NCBI RefSeq assembly: GCF_020509005.1
Contig: NC_063014.1
Coordinates: 2,170,001-2,234,000, forward strand
Length of the DNA stretch: 64,000 nt
Origin: Fulvia fulva
Lineage: Eukaryota; Ascomycota; Dothideomycetes; Mycosphaerellales; Mycosphaerellaceae
Direction: 5' to 3'
The notes below the pieces were generated by a model. The model made no database searches and was not told where the DNA came from. It saw only the letters and a list, made by a program, of their open reading frames with translations. Shown piece after piece: positions 22,651-34,553 of the stretch. The position numbers were made by a program, and so were the translations under genes. Each line of letters starts with the position of its first letter. Position 1 is the stretch's first letter.

Positions 22651-25600
22651 CCTACCGCCGAGTTGTACGAAAACATAAAAACGATCGGTCTCTCTAGTAT
22701 ACTAGACGATTTTATAATAGTACCTAGCCCTTAGGTAGTTACTAAGCTTAGGAATAGTAAAGGTTAGACTCGAGCCTTACTTAACGAGGGATCTAAAGTC
22801 AACATTATTAGCCCGAGGATAGTATATAAGTTTAGCTTACCTATCGTACCTAGCGCCTACCTATCCTTTCGAGGAGCGGGTAGAAGAGCGAAGTTTAAGG
22901 GGGTAATTTCAAAGCTTAATACTTAGGTGTTTAGTATATACTACTAGATCGATATGTTTGTCTCCGCTAATCTAGATTCGCCTACGATCCTTAGCCGCCC
23001 TTAGTATAGTAAGGTACGACTAATAGGCCGTAACTATAACGATAGATTATAGGAGGGAACAATCGCTAGTAGGAAAGGTAAAAGTATGATATTCACGGCT
23101 ATTATAGGTACTAACAAGTGTAAAACTCTTTAAGAACTTCTATAGTCCTCGAAAAAGATAAACGCGGGTTGATTTACGGTAGTTAACCCGCTATAAGCAT
23201 TAGAAGTCCGGTTTTAAAACAAGTCCGCTTTTTAAGTCTAGTCGGGGAGACCTTAGTAAATATATTAGGGGCGGAGTGTTCTAATAATACGGCGTATTAA
23301 TATCGATAAGAAGGCATAACGAAGCCAAACCTAAAGCCTATAGACACGACTATCTTCGACTACTTTAAGAACTACCGCGGCCCTGTATTATAACAAAGAG
23401 AAAATGTCCTCGAACTTAGCCCGTATTCGAAGAATTGCTAGAAATACTCGGGAACCGCTAATACTTAAGCGCTAAGGTGACTACTAACGCTCTAGGAGAG
23501 TAGGTTATTATAAATATATAGTCCGTATAGGGCGACTAGTATACGGAGATCCTGAAATAGGGCTAGATCAATAGGTAGGCTTAGAAACGAGACGTAGGGT
23601 TATATAGACCCGGTATTAGGATACCGTATATATTTACTATATATAAGCGTAAAGCTAATAAGAAAAGACCTATTAATACAAGCGTTTACGAGAGGCCTTA
23701 GTCGAAAGTAGATAGTAATATAGATTAGAAGCGGAAGGCCCTTTACTAGGAATCTCTTATACTAGTACGGTAAGGCCCGTTCGATAGGAGGTATCTTATC
23801 AAAAAGTCCTCTAGTATCTAGCGCGGCTCGAGGATTATACCTGAAAGGCTCGCTAGTATTAAGGTTAGTATCGCTCTCTTGGCTAAGGAAAGACAGATGT
23901 TTAATAAAATGCTCTTTAACCGAGAAGGTGTCCTAGCGTAGGATTTTAGCTATATACGGTAGATTAGACATAATATTATACCTCCTTAGAAGATCATAAC
24001 GATTGTATATAAACCGTAGTAGGCGCGGAACATTCGGTTATACCTAAGCTTACGAGCGATTATAGAATAGATAATCCGCGCTCGAATTAAGAATAGAATT
24101 CTTAAGTATAGTCAAGGTACTTATACAAATGCTTAGTTCTTAGTAGTAAAGAAGGTCAAGCTAAATAGCGAAGCTATACTATAAAGGTTAGTTAACTCCG
24201 CTATACTCTTAAACGAGGTAACGATAAGGGATACGAATATTCCCCTAGATACGGACGGGTTCTCAGAAGACTTTACTAGGTATAGAGTAGCCTCTTTAGT
24301 AGACTTGTTTTCGGGGTACGACTAGATTATACTTAACAAAAGTAGCCGAGATTTAACGGCCTTTATAACGCCTCTTAGGCTTATATAGTATATAACGTTA
24401 CTATAGGGTATAACGAACTTAGTTACTTAGTTCGTACGGGTAGTAACTAAGGTGTTAATAGACTATATTCCTTACTAAGCAAAACTATTTCTTAACGATA
24501 TCGGCGTAAAAGGTCCTACTAAGGATTATAGTAACGCTAAGGTAGAGCCTAGTCTTCGACAATAGGTCGTAGAATATATTATATCCCTTAATCTTGTTCT
24601 TCTAGACCTAGAGAGGGCCGGAGCAATAGTCGTAGGGGAGAAGTCGTAGTGGCTTTATAAGACCCTAAAGATCGTAGGCTATATTACTAGCCCGAGCGGC
24701 CGCTATCTAGATCCTAAGGTAGTAACTAAGATCTTAAACTAGCTAACCCTAAAGTATATAAAGGACGTTCGAGTTTATATTAGAATCTATATTTACTTCT
24801 AGACTTAGATCCTCTAGTTTATAATCGTCGCTCGGCTAGTATATAAGCTTTTAAGGAAGGACGTCGAGTTTGTCTAGACTAAGAATAAGTAGTTCTCGAA
24901 AGAAAATCTAGTAAGATACTTAGTAATAACACCGGCGTTAGTAACTATCTCCTACGCCCTAGGAGCTAGTAGGATCTTCGGTTCTATAGACGCGAGTAGT
25001 ATTAGGTAGGGTTATATAATATCGTAGGAATTACTAGATAATACTCGACGAAGATGCCCGGTAAGGTATAAGAGTAGTACCTAGAACGTAAACGAGGCTA
25101 AGTACAATATAGGAAAGCGGGAGTACCTCGGAGTACTAAAGGGCCTTAAGAAGGTGTAGCGCTACCTCGTAGGAGTAGACTTTATCCTCGAAGTTAATAC
25201 TAAAACGCTAGTATAGTAGTCAAATCGGCTAGTATCTAATATTCCAAACTCTATAATAGTAAGGTAGGTTACTTAGGTCCGGCTATTTACCTTTGATGTA
25301 AGGTATGTCGATAGGAAGAAGTACTCCGGACCGGATATACTGTCTCGTAAACTACCTATAGCTAAGGAGCTTACGGAACCTAACGATAATATTAATAAGA
25401 TAATTAACGACAAATTCTTCCGTTACGCCGAGCTAGTTAACACTTTCCCTATTATTCTAGAGCGTGAACGACTCCTCGAACCCTAGTATAGTAACAATTC
25501 CGAGCTTATAGCTTATATTCTAGAATATCGAATACGACCGGAAGGGGTTACCCGGGCTAAGTATCGAAACTTCGTTAAGAAGAGTCCTCGGTACTACTTA

Positions 25601-25835
25601 AGATACAAGCTCTTGTTTTATTAGACGCGAAGGAGTGTACCGATGTAGCTAGTAGTAGACGATAATAATGCTTAGAAAGAGATTGTAATATACTACTATA
25701 AAAAGTATAGTTACCGGAGTACCGAGCTAGTATATAATCTTATTACTAGCCGGTATTACTAGGAGGGCTACTTCTCCGACGTACTTATCTCGCTCGTTCT
25801 TATACTACTATTCTAGCTAGGTATTATCTTGAATA
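22651..25835 (+). pseudogene. Gypsy-1 pol (protease, RT, RNase H, start of integrase), RIPed
   Basis: Protease motif ALLNEGSKVNIIS near 22773 (family form ALxDxGSxVNxIS, catalytic Asp read as Asn). The RT region near 23900-24750 includes VKKVKLNSEAI near 24145, LVDLFSGYDQIIL near 24300 and FLNDIGVKGPT near 24490 (family form F-L-D-D-I-G-V-K-G-P). RNase H starts at GSIDASSIRQGYIIS near 24983; EAKYNIGKREYLGVLKGLKK near 25095, FDVRYVDRKKYSGPDILSRK near 25290. The integrase zinc region begins near 25720 (YYQEGYFSDV near 25755) and is cut at 25835. Several frameshifts are present between 23100 and 24900, so the frame must be followed piecewise. Confidence 0.75.
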
Positions 25836-25939
25836 CGCTAGGTGCCTTCTATCGTAGTATGTATACCTACTCTCCTTATTTAGGCATTCCCTTCCCTAGT
25901 ATAGGCCTACGTAGTAAGGACACCTTAGGGTCTTCTCCC
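25836..25939 (-). pseudogene. LINE-5 ORF1, distal part (second zinc knuckle)
   Basis: Minus-strand reading gives C-P-Y-Y-V-G-L-Y-Q-G-R-E-C (near 25890-25930), matching the second CCHC knuckle of LINE-3 ORF1 (CSHCAGDHAT, stop, EC). It continues the frame from 31549 onward once Copia-B and its CTCCC duplication are removed. At about 25836 it abuts Gypsy-1; the rest of LINE-5, including ORF2, is absent. Confidence 0.65.
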
Positions 25940-26347
25940 TATTACGAATATAGGTTAGTAGATATGTCGTACGGTACTAAGACTAACTTAGTATACACTA
26001 AGCTAGTCGAGACAATAGTACGGCAATACTACCGAGATACCGTACGAATAGTAGGAGCGACTTAGAGGACCTAAAGTCGCTTAGCTAGTTAGTACGAGAC
26101 TGTCGGAGGAACTGCCGTCGTAGGATAAGATATAGGTAAAACTAATAAGGCGTAGTAAAACAGAACTAGGACTAGAGCAAGATCCCTCTATATAGGTATA
26201 AGAGACGTAGTCTCTATACCGATAGTAAAGACACCTTTAGTAATAAATACTATTCTACTATATACCTTTATATACTATATTAGTCCTTCCTCCTTCCCTA
26301 TTACGTATCCTAACTTCCGTATACATATATACTATACCTATTTAATA
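25940..26347 (+). repeat. 5' LTR of Copia-B
   Basis: 408 bp, TATTACGAATATAGG to CTATTTAATA; the terminal TG and CA are both changed to TA, whereas the 3' LTR keeps TG and CA. It is followed at once by the primer site GGTTATAAGCCCGGG (26348-26362). The left flank is CTCCC. Confidence 0.93.
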
Positions 26348-26394
26348 GGTTATAAGCCCGGGTTTGCTTAATAGGACATCGATATACTAAGGAA

Positions 26395-29300
26395 GTACGA
26401 CGTAGGGTATTATACCCTATACCCGGAATCCGTACGGTACCGTACTAATAGACTCGGGGAGTCTACTATATAGAACGCTACTATTAGACTCGGGGAGTCT
26501 AAGCTTATTCTAACTACCGTAGTTAAGTAAGGAGCTTACTATATATCTAAGGCTACCTTCGCTATAGAAGACTTAATAAGTTACGAGGGCCCCCGGAAGG
26601 TCGGCCCTACCCTTACTCGTAAGAACTAGAAGCGCTAGTTCGTTATACTACGAGACTATCTCGAAAGCCGGGAGGTATTCTAGGTCATCGACGATTCGTC
26701 GGCTAATCTCCTAGAATCTGTTACGCCTAAGATCACTTCGAAGGCGAACGGTATAGCGAGATATACTATCTTAGTATATTTGTCCGAGGAGGATAACTAA
26801 GAAATCTTAGACATACGAGATACAAAAGAGATCTAGAAACTTCTATAGAAGAAGTATAGTAAGGTCTATAAGGTATACGTAGTAGCGCTTATAAAATAGC
26901 TAGTGTCCTTTAAGCTACTAGACGATTAGACAATTAGATAAGAATAGACATATCTAGGTAACCTATCTATATAGATTACCAAAACAGATAGTAAAGACAT
27001 CTACTATAAGGACCCTATCCGGAGGTTTAAGTACCTACTAAGTAGCCTCCCGGACGTCTACGCTAGTACTAGGGACACTATCCTAGCCTAGCTAAACCTA
27101 GGCTAGGAATCCGCTATAACCTTACTTAAATCCTACGAATTACGGATCTAAGAGAGTAAGGGCGAGACCGCTCTATACTCCTAGAGGTAAGGGGGTAAGA
27201 GCGGCTACTTTATCTACGATAGTAACTACCTAGTTATATCGTGCCCGGAACTAGATTCCGTAAAGGAGTTTATTAAAAAGAAGAACACCTAGAAGTAACC
27301 GGAGAAGAAGTCCTACGAAGAGCTAGTCCGGGATCTAGAGAAAGCCTAATACGCCCTTAAGAAGTCTAGGAAACAGTAGAAGGATAGGAGAAGCTAATCC
27401 GACAATAAGATAAAGGTAAAGGCGGTACGAGCCTATACCTTACGAGAAAGTAATACCGAGGAAATATACGACGACGAAGTCGCCTATTCTACTACCGAAG
27501 CAAAAGGCAAGTTTCCCGCCTCCGAATAGTTACTAGACTCCTATACCTCCTTATATATAACTGACAATAAGTCTCTATTCAGATCGCTTAGGAAACTAGC
27601 GAGAAGGAAAGTAATTAAAGTCGGTAGGGGGTACCTAGATATATTCTATAAAGGAATAGTAACTATAGGAGGACTAACGGGGAAACAAATTGCGCTAGAG
27701 AAAGTCTTATTTATTCCTAATCTCGGAGTTAATCTGGTTTTATAGAGGTAGTTTAGTAAGCAATTCGATGTCGAACCTCTAAGCTTTATACTTAAGTATA
27801 AGAGCGGAAAACCTATTGTACGAATAGTACTACGAGGGGGGGTACCGGTAGTATCTTTGATATTCGACTCCCTAAACTAGGTAGATAATAGGCACCCGGA
27901 GATATTACCCGCGGGTAATCTTCCTAACGAGGAAGCTCTAGCCGCGGTAACTACCGAGGATTAGTAGGAGCTTTAGTATAGAAGATTCGTATACCTAGGT
28001 ATAGGATTACTCCGGAACGTCTATAGGGTAAGTAATAAGAAGGACCCGATTCCTATCCCGGACGAGTATAACTATAAGGTATACTCTATCGCGAATATAC
28101 GGAAGTTTAAAGGCGCTATCGTAGAACGAAAGAACGAAAGACTTACGCTTATATCTATTAATATCTACGGACCCTTCGAAAATACGACATCTCGGCTAGG
28201 TTTTAAATACTAGCTAGAGATCGTAGATAACTTCTTAAGAAAGAAGTAGGTAATCCCGCTTAAGAATAAATCCGACGTACCGTAGGTACTATAACAATAG
28301 CGGCTAACTATAGAGAAAGTATCTAAATACTACGTAAGAGTCGTACGGAGTAACAATATATCTAAGCTACTAATAGTTCTAAAAGAATAGGAGAAAGAAT
28401 CGGGTATTTAATACGATACGACGAATAAATATAACTCTATACAAAACGGAGTAGTAGAAAGGTCAATCTAGGTATCGGAGAACGCGATCCGCGTAATACT
28501 CGAGGAATCGGGGATACCAGTAGAATTCTAGCCTAAAGCGCTAGAGGTATAGGCGGTTATACGTAACCTACTACCGAACGGACCGTTACTAAACGGTCTC
28601 TAACTTTCGCCGGAAGAAGTATTTACTAGCAAAGTACCGACGGTAGATTACCTAAGAGTATAGGGTTATAGGGTAGTAGTTTACGTAGAACCGAAATTAT
28701 ATCTAAAAGGGCTATAGTAGGATAAGTTAATAAACCGGGGTAAGGAAGCTATTTTCGTTAGATACGGTTAATCGACTAAGTAATAGTTGTTCTAGGAGCT
28801 AGATATACAAGCTATTAGGTAGTATAGCCAAGTAGATTAGTTCGAAAACGAGAAGGGGGGAGATCTAGATTTAGGTATCTCCTTTACGAACTAACCTAGT
28901 AAGGTACTTAAACGAAGGCTAGTCGGTCGACTACCGGCGGTCTCGCGACTACTACTAGTTTAGCGACTAGCGGATACCCCGATAGTAATCTTACGATCCT
29001 CGGGTAGTATACCTAGGCCCGACAAGAGTAACGTAAGCGAGATAGGGTATAAAATACCCTAACTTTCTACTACTAAAGTAGCCGAGTCCTCTATAGAAGA
29101 ACCGACCTAGCTAATCCCCGCTCCCTACGTAGAGACCGAGCCCGCTACGGCTAAGGACAAAGGACTAACTGTCTTAAGACGGCTCTATATCTATCTTCCC
29201 GGTAGACTAGATAATATCGCGGACTATAAGAAGATCGAGGAAACTCCGGAGCTACCGGAACTAATCGTCTAGAGGAAAAGGACTAGAGATCCCGATAATA

Positions 29301-31138
29301 ACTACGGCTAGGACTAGGACTATAAGGCTAAGCCCTATAAAGCTATAATAGCTTTGTTCTACTAACTACTATAGGTACATAATAGACTTACCGATACCGA
29401 CAAATATATATTTATAGCTACGGTAGAGAAACTGTTCGACGAAGTCTAAGAACACGCCTTTACTACATTCGGACCCGGTATCGCCTACTAATAGGAAGTA
29501 CCTATCCCGAAGACATATAAGGCTACGGTAGGGGATCCTAAATAGGGCTACTTATAGAAGGACGCTATCGATACCGAGCTACTCTCGCTATTAAGTAATA
29601 ATACCTAGGAAACGGCTATCGCTCTAAGGGGAGTAAATATAGTCACCTCTAAGTAGGTCTTTAACGTAAAGAGACTTATTAGCGGAGCAATCGAAAAGTT
29701 TAAGGCAAGACTTGTCGTAAGAGGGTTTTTATAGAAGTTCGGCGTTAACTTCAAAGGGACATTCGTACCTATAGTACGCTATAATACCCTAAGGGTCTTT
29801 ATAGTAGTAGTTTACGAGCGGGATCTCGAGATATACTAGGTCGACGTTAACAATACGTTTACCTAAAGCTACCTAGCCGAAGACATCTATATAAAACCCC
29901 TACTAGGAGTCGAACCCCTACTAAATACGGTCCTTAAGGTACTCCGGAGTCTCTCCGGCCTAAAGTAGGTAGCTAGAGACTAGAATAAGCTCTATATTAC
30001 TACGTTAGTCAAAATAGGATTCTACTAGTCCGAGGTAGACCTATATCTCCTAACTTATACTAAGAGAGATATTATACTACTTATCTATATAGACGATATA
30101 CCTATTATAGTACTAAGGTTAGCCGACATCTAATAGTTAAAGAAGCAGTTCGCGTAACACTTTAAGATTAAGGATCTCGGGGAACCGGAGAAACTACTAG
30201 GACTAAAGATTACTCGCGATAGGCGTAACGGTACCCTAAAACTCGACTAGGGCTATTATATCCGTAAGGCCCTTACTAAAATAGACATAGTAAAAGAAAC
30301 GGCAAGCGTAACACTCTCGCTAATAGATAGTTACGATAATCTCCGTCCTATAGCCCCGAACTTCGAGAGATATAGTAAGGATAACTACTAGAGCGATAGT
30401 AGGACCTAGATATAGCTAATGACTATAAGGAGACCGGACCTAGCCTTCCTACTCGGGAGAACTAGTATATATGTCGCGGATCTAATAAAGCGGTATATAA
30501 AAGTACTAAAGAAGGTCTCGAGATACCTAAGGTCGTTCCCCGACCTAGGGTTAATATTTAGACGTAGTAGCGGTACCTTAACCGGATACTTAGACTCTAA
30601 CTACGCGATAGATCGAGTAGATAGGGTCTCAATTCTAGGACATGTCTGGCTAGTATACGGTACGCCTATATCCTAGATAAGTAAGAAGCAAAAGTCTATA
30701 GTAACCTCTACTATAGAGGCAGAGTTTATAGCGATAAACGCCGCCGCGAAACAATCCTAGTTCCTAGCGGCTATCCTCCGAGAGATGAACTACCCGGGGC
30801 TAGTAGGTGACTACTCTTTCTAACTAATAGTCCTAGCCGATAAGAGCACCGTCGACAAACTAAGACTAGTACGCCTTATAGGGGATAACTAGGCGGCTCT
30901 AACCTTAGTTAAGGACGCCTATATCTACGAAAGCTACAAGCACATTAATATTACCTATAACTATATTAGGTACCTCGAGTAGTAGAGGAAGATTAAAGTA
31001 GAGTACTACTATACTAAGGAGATAGTAGTAGATAGTCTAACCAAACCGCTAGCCGGTCCCTAGTTCTAGACCTTCGTACGATAGCTATAGCTAGTATAGT
31101 AGGAACAATCGTTCCTTACCTTACGACCTAAGTAGGAG
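26395..31138 (+). pseudogene. Copia-B gag-pol polyprotein, in-frame but full of RIP stops
   Basis: About 1,580 codons readable in a single register. Order: Gag; zinc knuckle near 27208-27245 (YFIYDSNYLVISC, two Cys and the His read as Tyr); protease (LLDSYTSLYITDN near 27532); pre-integrase (RRFVYLGIGLLRNVYRV near 27980); integrase core (ISINIYGPFEN near 28155; VVRSNNISKLL near 28340; NGVVERSIQVSENAIRV near 28450, giving degraded D, D and intact E positions); linker; reverse transcriptase (GVNIVTSKQVFNVKR near 29630; LIYIDDIPII near 30080); RNase H (YAIDRVDRVSILGHVW near 30600; TSTIEAEFIAINAAAKQ near 30705; LTKPLAGPQFQ near 31040). It reads on into the 3' LTR. Only stops and missense changes separate it from a full-length protein. 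Confidence 0.92.
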
Positions 31139-31548
31139 TGTTACGAATATAGGTTAGTAGGTATGTCGTACGGTACTAAGACTAACTTAGTATATACTAA
31201 GCTAGTCGAGATAATAATACGGTAATACTACCGAGATACCGTACGAATAGTAGGAGCGACTTAGAGGACCTAAAGTCGCTTAGCTAGTTAGTACGAGACT
31301 GTCGGAGGAACTGCCGTCGTAGGATAAGATATAGGTAAAACCGATAAGGCGTAGTGAAATAGAACTAGGACTAGAGTAAGATCCCTCTATATAGGTATAA
31401 GAGACGTAGTCTCTATACTAATAGTAGAGACACCTTTAGTACTAAACACTGTTCTACTATATACCTTCGTATACTATATTAGTCCTTCCTCCTTCCCTAT
31501 TACGTGTCCTAACTTCCGTATATATATATATACTATACCTATTTAACA
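31139..31548 (+). repeat. 3' LTR of Copia-B
   Basis: 410 bp, TGTTACGAATATAGG to CTATTTAACA, keeping canonical TG...CA ends. It is preceded by AAGTAGGAG (likely polypurine tract) and followed by CTCCC. Confidence 0.93.
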
Positions 31549-32640
31549 CTCCCCGTAATTTAGGGCTATATAACCGTACTATTAGTATCAGAAGTATTGT
31601 AGTACCCTAGAGCTACTCTAATAGATCTCCGTATCTATTCTCTTATAGTTCTAGAATAGCCTATTATCTAGTATCTAGTTAGCTTATTCCGCTGTCTCTA
31701 CCTAGATAGTAAGCGATAAATACGTCTTCTCTCGGTCTACTATCTTATATAACTATGCCGCCTTTGTTAGTCGTACTCCTAGGGATATATTCTAGTTCTA
31801 TACTTAGAGTTAGGGAAGGTCTTCGACCTTAAATATCCTAGGGACCCCGTAGGCGATAACGGTAAACTATTAGTAGGAGACTCGTACCGACTTCGCGACT
31901 TTAGTAGTCTACTCCTTATAGGTCTCGAGTTTTTATCTATTAGACTCTTATACGGTAAAGAGTCTTACTATGCCTATTGCCTCTACCTTCGCTCTAACTA
32001 CCTCCTTTTAGCCGATTCTATCGATAATCTCCTTACTTATTAAGGCTACGATCTCTTGTTTCTTAGCCGGATTAGTAATATATAGGCGTACCGTATTACT
32101 TACCTTTGTAGGGGGTTAATTTTTACCTACTACTACTATTATCTATATAGTTAGTCTCTAGGCTACCTTCTGTATTACTTATTAGATTGTCTTGAGGATT
32201 TAGTATAATAGCGCTTTTAGCGCTCCTAGTAGCTATACTATAGTGTTCTTATATACCCGGGCTAGATATTCGTTATCCCCTAGTAAGTTTTCCGCCTCCG
32301 TATATAGGGTCCTCTACGCTATATTGTTTGTCTTTAGCCTCTACTTTCTATATAGTAGGCCTTAGCTTATGTCCTTGGTTATTCCTTAGCTCGTTTCCCG
32401 GTTTAGCTCTTAGCTATTCTTTATTAGAGGGTCTTAACTAAGATAAGTGTCCTTTACGAGCTACTTAATACTTATAAGGCTATAGCTCTCGTAGGTTACT
32501 ATCCTCTACTACTATTCGGGGTAAGGTCCGCGCTTTCTAATTAGGTAGTTGTCCTCCGTAACTCCGTAATTCTAGGGTCTACCGCTAGAAGAACGGACAC
32601 TTAGTATTAGGGTTCTTTATACTACGGTTACGCCGCCGCT
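31549..32640 (-). pseudogene. LINE-5 ORF1, proximal part (Gag-like, first zinc knuckle)
   Basis: The minus strand reads a Tad-type ORF1: PPTKVSNTVRLYITNPAKKQ (near 32110-32060), EIVALISKEIIDRIGQKEV (near 32050), QQFTVIAYGVPRIFKVEDL (near 31870), SLGVRLTKAAQLYKIVDRE (near 31780). Near 31590 comes the first knuckle (VLQYF, degraded, then YGYIALNYGE across the Copia-B junction). The same layout is seen in LINE-3 ORF1 (HITDQKEKEEI, QYIVIAHRVPRTF, CFNCQ). Upstream, to about 32640, the N-terminal frame is readable but weak. RNA-binding chaperone of the LINE particle in living copies; inactive here. Confidence 0.72.
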
Positions 32641-33011
32641 AGCGTAGGCGGGTCGCTACTACTTAAGTAGATTACTCGTCTTAATAAGGGCTATCGAATA
32701 GATAGTCCTTGTCGATAAATTAGGAATCCGATCGGTCGTGTTATTACTATATAATAGGGTTAAGTAATATCGTTAGCCGTATTTAGTAAAGCTTCGTAAC
32801 CTTTCTAGTAAAGCTAGTAAAGTTACGTATAGTATATACCGGTCCGGGGACCGGTAAATATATAGACTACTAAGTAAATTTCTTAGTAAAGGAGGTACGA
32901 CTAGGAAGTAAGAGCCTCTCCTAAGTATTTTCTAAAGGCCTTCGTAAATCCGTCGTACTACTAAACTATAAGTTAGTAAACCCTAAGTTAGTAAACTCCT
33001 TACGCCTAAGA
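32641..33011 (-). repeat. Probable 3' LTR region of Gypsy-2
   Basis: It lies directly after the end of the Gypsy-2 pol frame (stop near 33012). It shares the CGGTCCCCGGACC - TATATAC - GTAAC block (near 32830-32860 minus) with the sequence upstream of Gypsy-1 gag. It contains several TTTACTAAC/TTTACTAG repeats. The exact LTR ends and target duplication were not found. Confidence 0.45.
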
Positions 33012-34553
33012 AGAGAAGAAATAAAATCCTATCCCTCCTTTAACCTTAATCTTAGTAAACTTAGCTATCTCCTCCGTAGTAAGGTTATAAGGCCGTACCT
33101 ATAGTCTCGTCGGCTTAGGCTCTAGTTCCGGAAGTATAGTAGCTCTATTAATACCTATTAGAAGTATGTTGTTATATTCTTCGTCGTTAGATTCAGAAGT
33201 AATAGTTATTCTTATTTAGAAGGTCGCCTTTCCGTTATTTACGATATCTCCCTCCCCTATTACGAGATTAACTCTATCTTCTAGTATAATAATATTCTTA
33301 GCTTTAGGAAGATTAAGCTCTAGGTCCGGTCTTAACTATAGGGTTAGCTTTAGGTTTTCTCGGGCTAAGATACCTATTAACCTTATACTATTAAGCTCCT
33401 CGAGTACGTATATACTAAACAGCGAGTATACCTTAGCTATCCGATACGGCCTAAGCTAGCGGTACCTAATCTTTCTAGATAAGTTATCCTTATATAGCTT
33501 ATCGAACTTAACTCTAAGACCACTGACCTAGAACCCTATAAAGTTAATACTACGGTTAGTATTAAAGTACTCCTTACTTAGAATACGAACCCTTATCCTC
33601 CGTGACTATAACTCCTAAAGATTTATATCCCGTATCTATAACTAACGCGCCCGAATAGCTAATAGCTCCTCCGTTAATCTAATAGATCCCTATTTATAGT
33701 TTATCTATATTAGGTAACCTACCTCGATCGGGAGAATAGTACAATAACTATATAGGACCTCCGCCGGAGTTATACCCGTAATTCTAGATACTAGAGTTCT
33801 GTTAGCCTAAAGTACCGTAGTAATCTAACGTTCCTAGGACTTATAGGTATTCTTAGTAAGCTTAGCTAATATAGCTAGGATAGGTCGATATCCTATATCT
33901 ATAGTTATATTTAACTACGGGTAGTAGAGTAAGATCCGGATATACTTAATACCTATACTAGTAAGTATCCTTTCTACTTCCTCTTCGTTAATACTAGCGT
34001 TATTAGATAAAATCTTATAGTAGTATCTATACCGGCTAAATACTATCTCGTATAAGAACTTAGTAATCACCCGCGAATTCGGAGGCTTCCGTACGACCTT
34101 CGCCTCGATCTATCTACTTAGAGCCTCCCGGATAATAAGTAGGTACCCGTTTCTATATATATAGATAGGATCGTAGTACTACCTTTCTCTTACTACCTAC
34201 TAAGTCGATAAGTATATCTTCTCTACTCTCTAGTTACCTTCGCGAAAGCTATAAGGAGTATAAGTCCTTATCTAATTTAATACGTCGGAGAAGTAGCCCT
34301 CCTAGTAATACCGGCTAGTAATAAGATTATATACTAGCTCGGTACTCCGGTGACTATACTTTTTATAATAGTATATTACGATCTCTTTCTAAGCATTATT
34401 ATCGTCTACTACTAGCTACATTGGTACACCCCTTCGCCTCTAATAAAACAAGAGCTTGTCTCTTAAGTAGTACTAAGGACTCTTCTTAATAAGGTTTCGA
34501 TACTTAGCCTAGGTAACCCCTTCCGGTCGTATTTAATATTCTAGAATATAAGC
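33012..34553 (-). pseudogene. Gypsy-2 integrase, RIPed
   Basis: Reading the minus strand from 34553: the zinc-binding region (RYYQEGYFSDVLN near 34315, conserved His and Cys mostly degraded), then core motifs: VEKIYLSTQ near 34220 (family form VEKIHIDT, first Asp lost), REALSRQIEAKVVRKPP near 34120, YKILSNNASINEEEVERIL near 34000 (S-D-N-G read as S-N-N-A), IKYIRILLYYPQ near 33940 and GYRPILAILAKLT near 33890 (Glu region degraded). A long C-terminal tail follows (KFTKIKVKGGIGFYF near 33045), ending near 33012. Family role: inserts element cDNA into the genome. Confidence 0.75.

Larger units (their letters stand above)
19915..25835 (+). mobile_element. Gypsy-1: gypsy-type retroelement with F-L-D-D-class RT, 3' truncated
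   Basis: A probable 5' LTR segment (about 19915-20060) resembles the region next to the end of Gypsy-2 (about 32760-32880 minus): both carry a CGG-CCCGCGGAC / CGGTCCCCGGACC block followed by TATATAC and GTAAC. The coding region runs gag, protease, RT, RNase H, and ends within the integrase zinc-binding region at about 25835. There it joins LINE-5 sequence. It is heavily RIPed. Gypsy-2 is a second copy on the other strand that includes the integrase core missing here. Confidence 0.78.
25940..31548 (+). mobile_element. Copia-B: complete Ty1/copia retrotransposon, heavily RIPed
   Basis: Full structure: LTRs of 408 and 410 bp (25940-26347, 31139-31548), primer site, gag-pol in one continuous frame, and a perfect CTCCC target duplication (25935-25939, 31549-31553). 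It is related to Copia-A (same primer site, same polypurine-like AGTAGGAG, same domain order) but has a different LTR. It landed inside the first zinc knuckle of LINE-5 ORF1. The two LTRs differ mainly by CA/TG to TA transitions, so their divergence reflects RIP rather than age alone. Confidence 0.95.

Noticed and set aside
25829..26065. Small plus-strand gene of 78 codons
   Set aside because: It spans the LINE-5/Copia-B junction and enters the LTR; the open frame is accidental.
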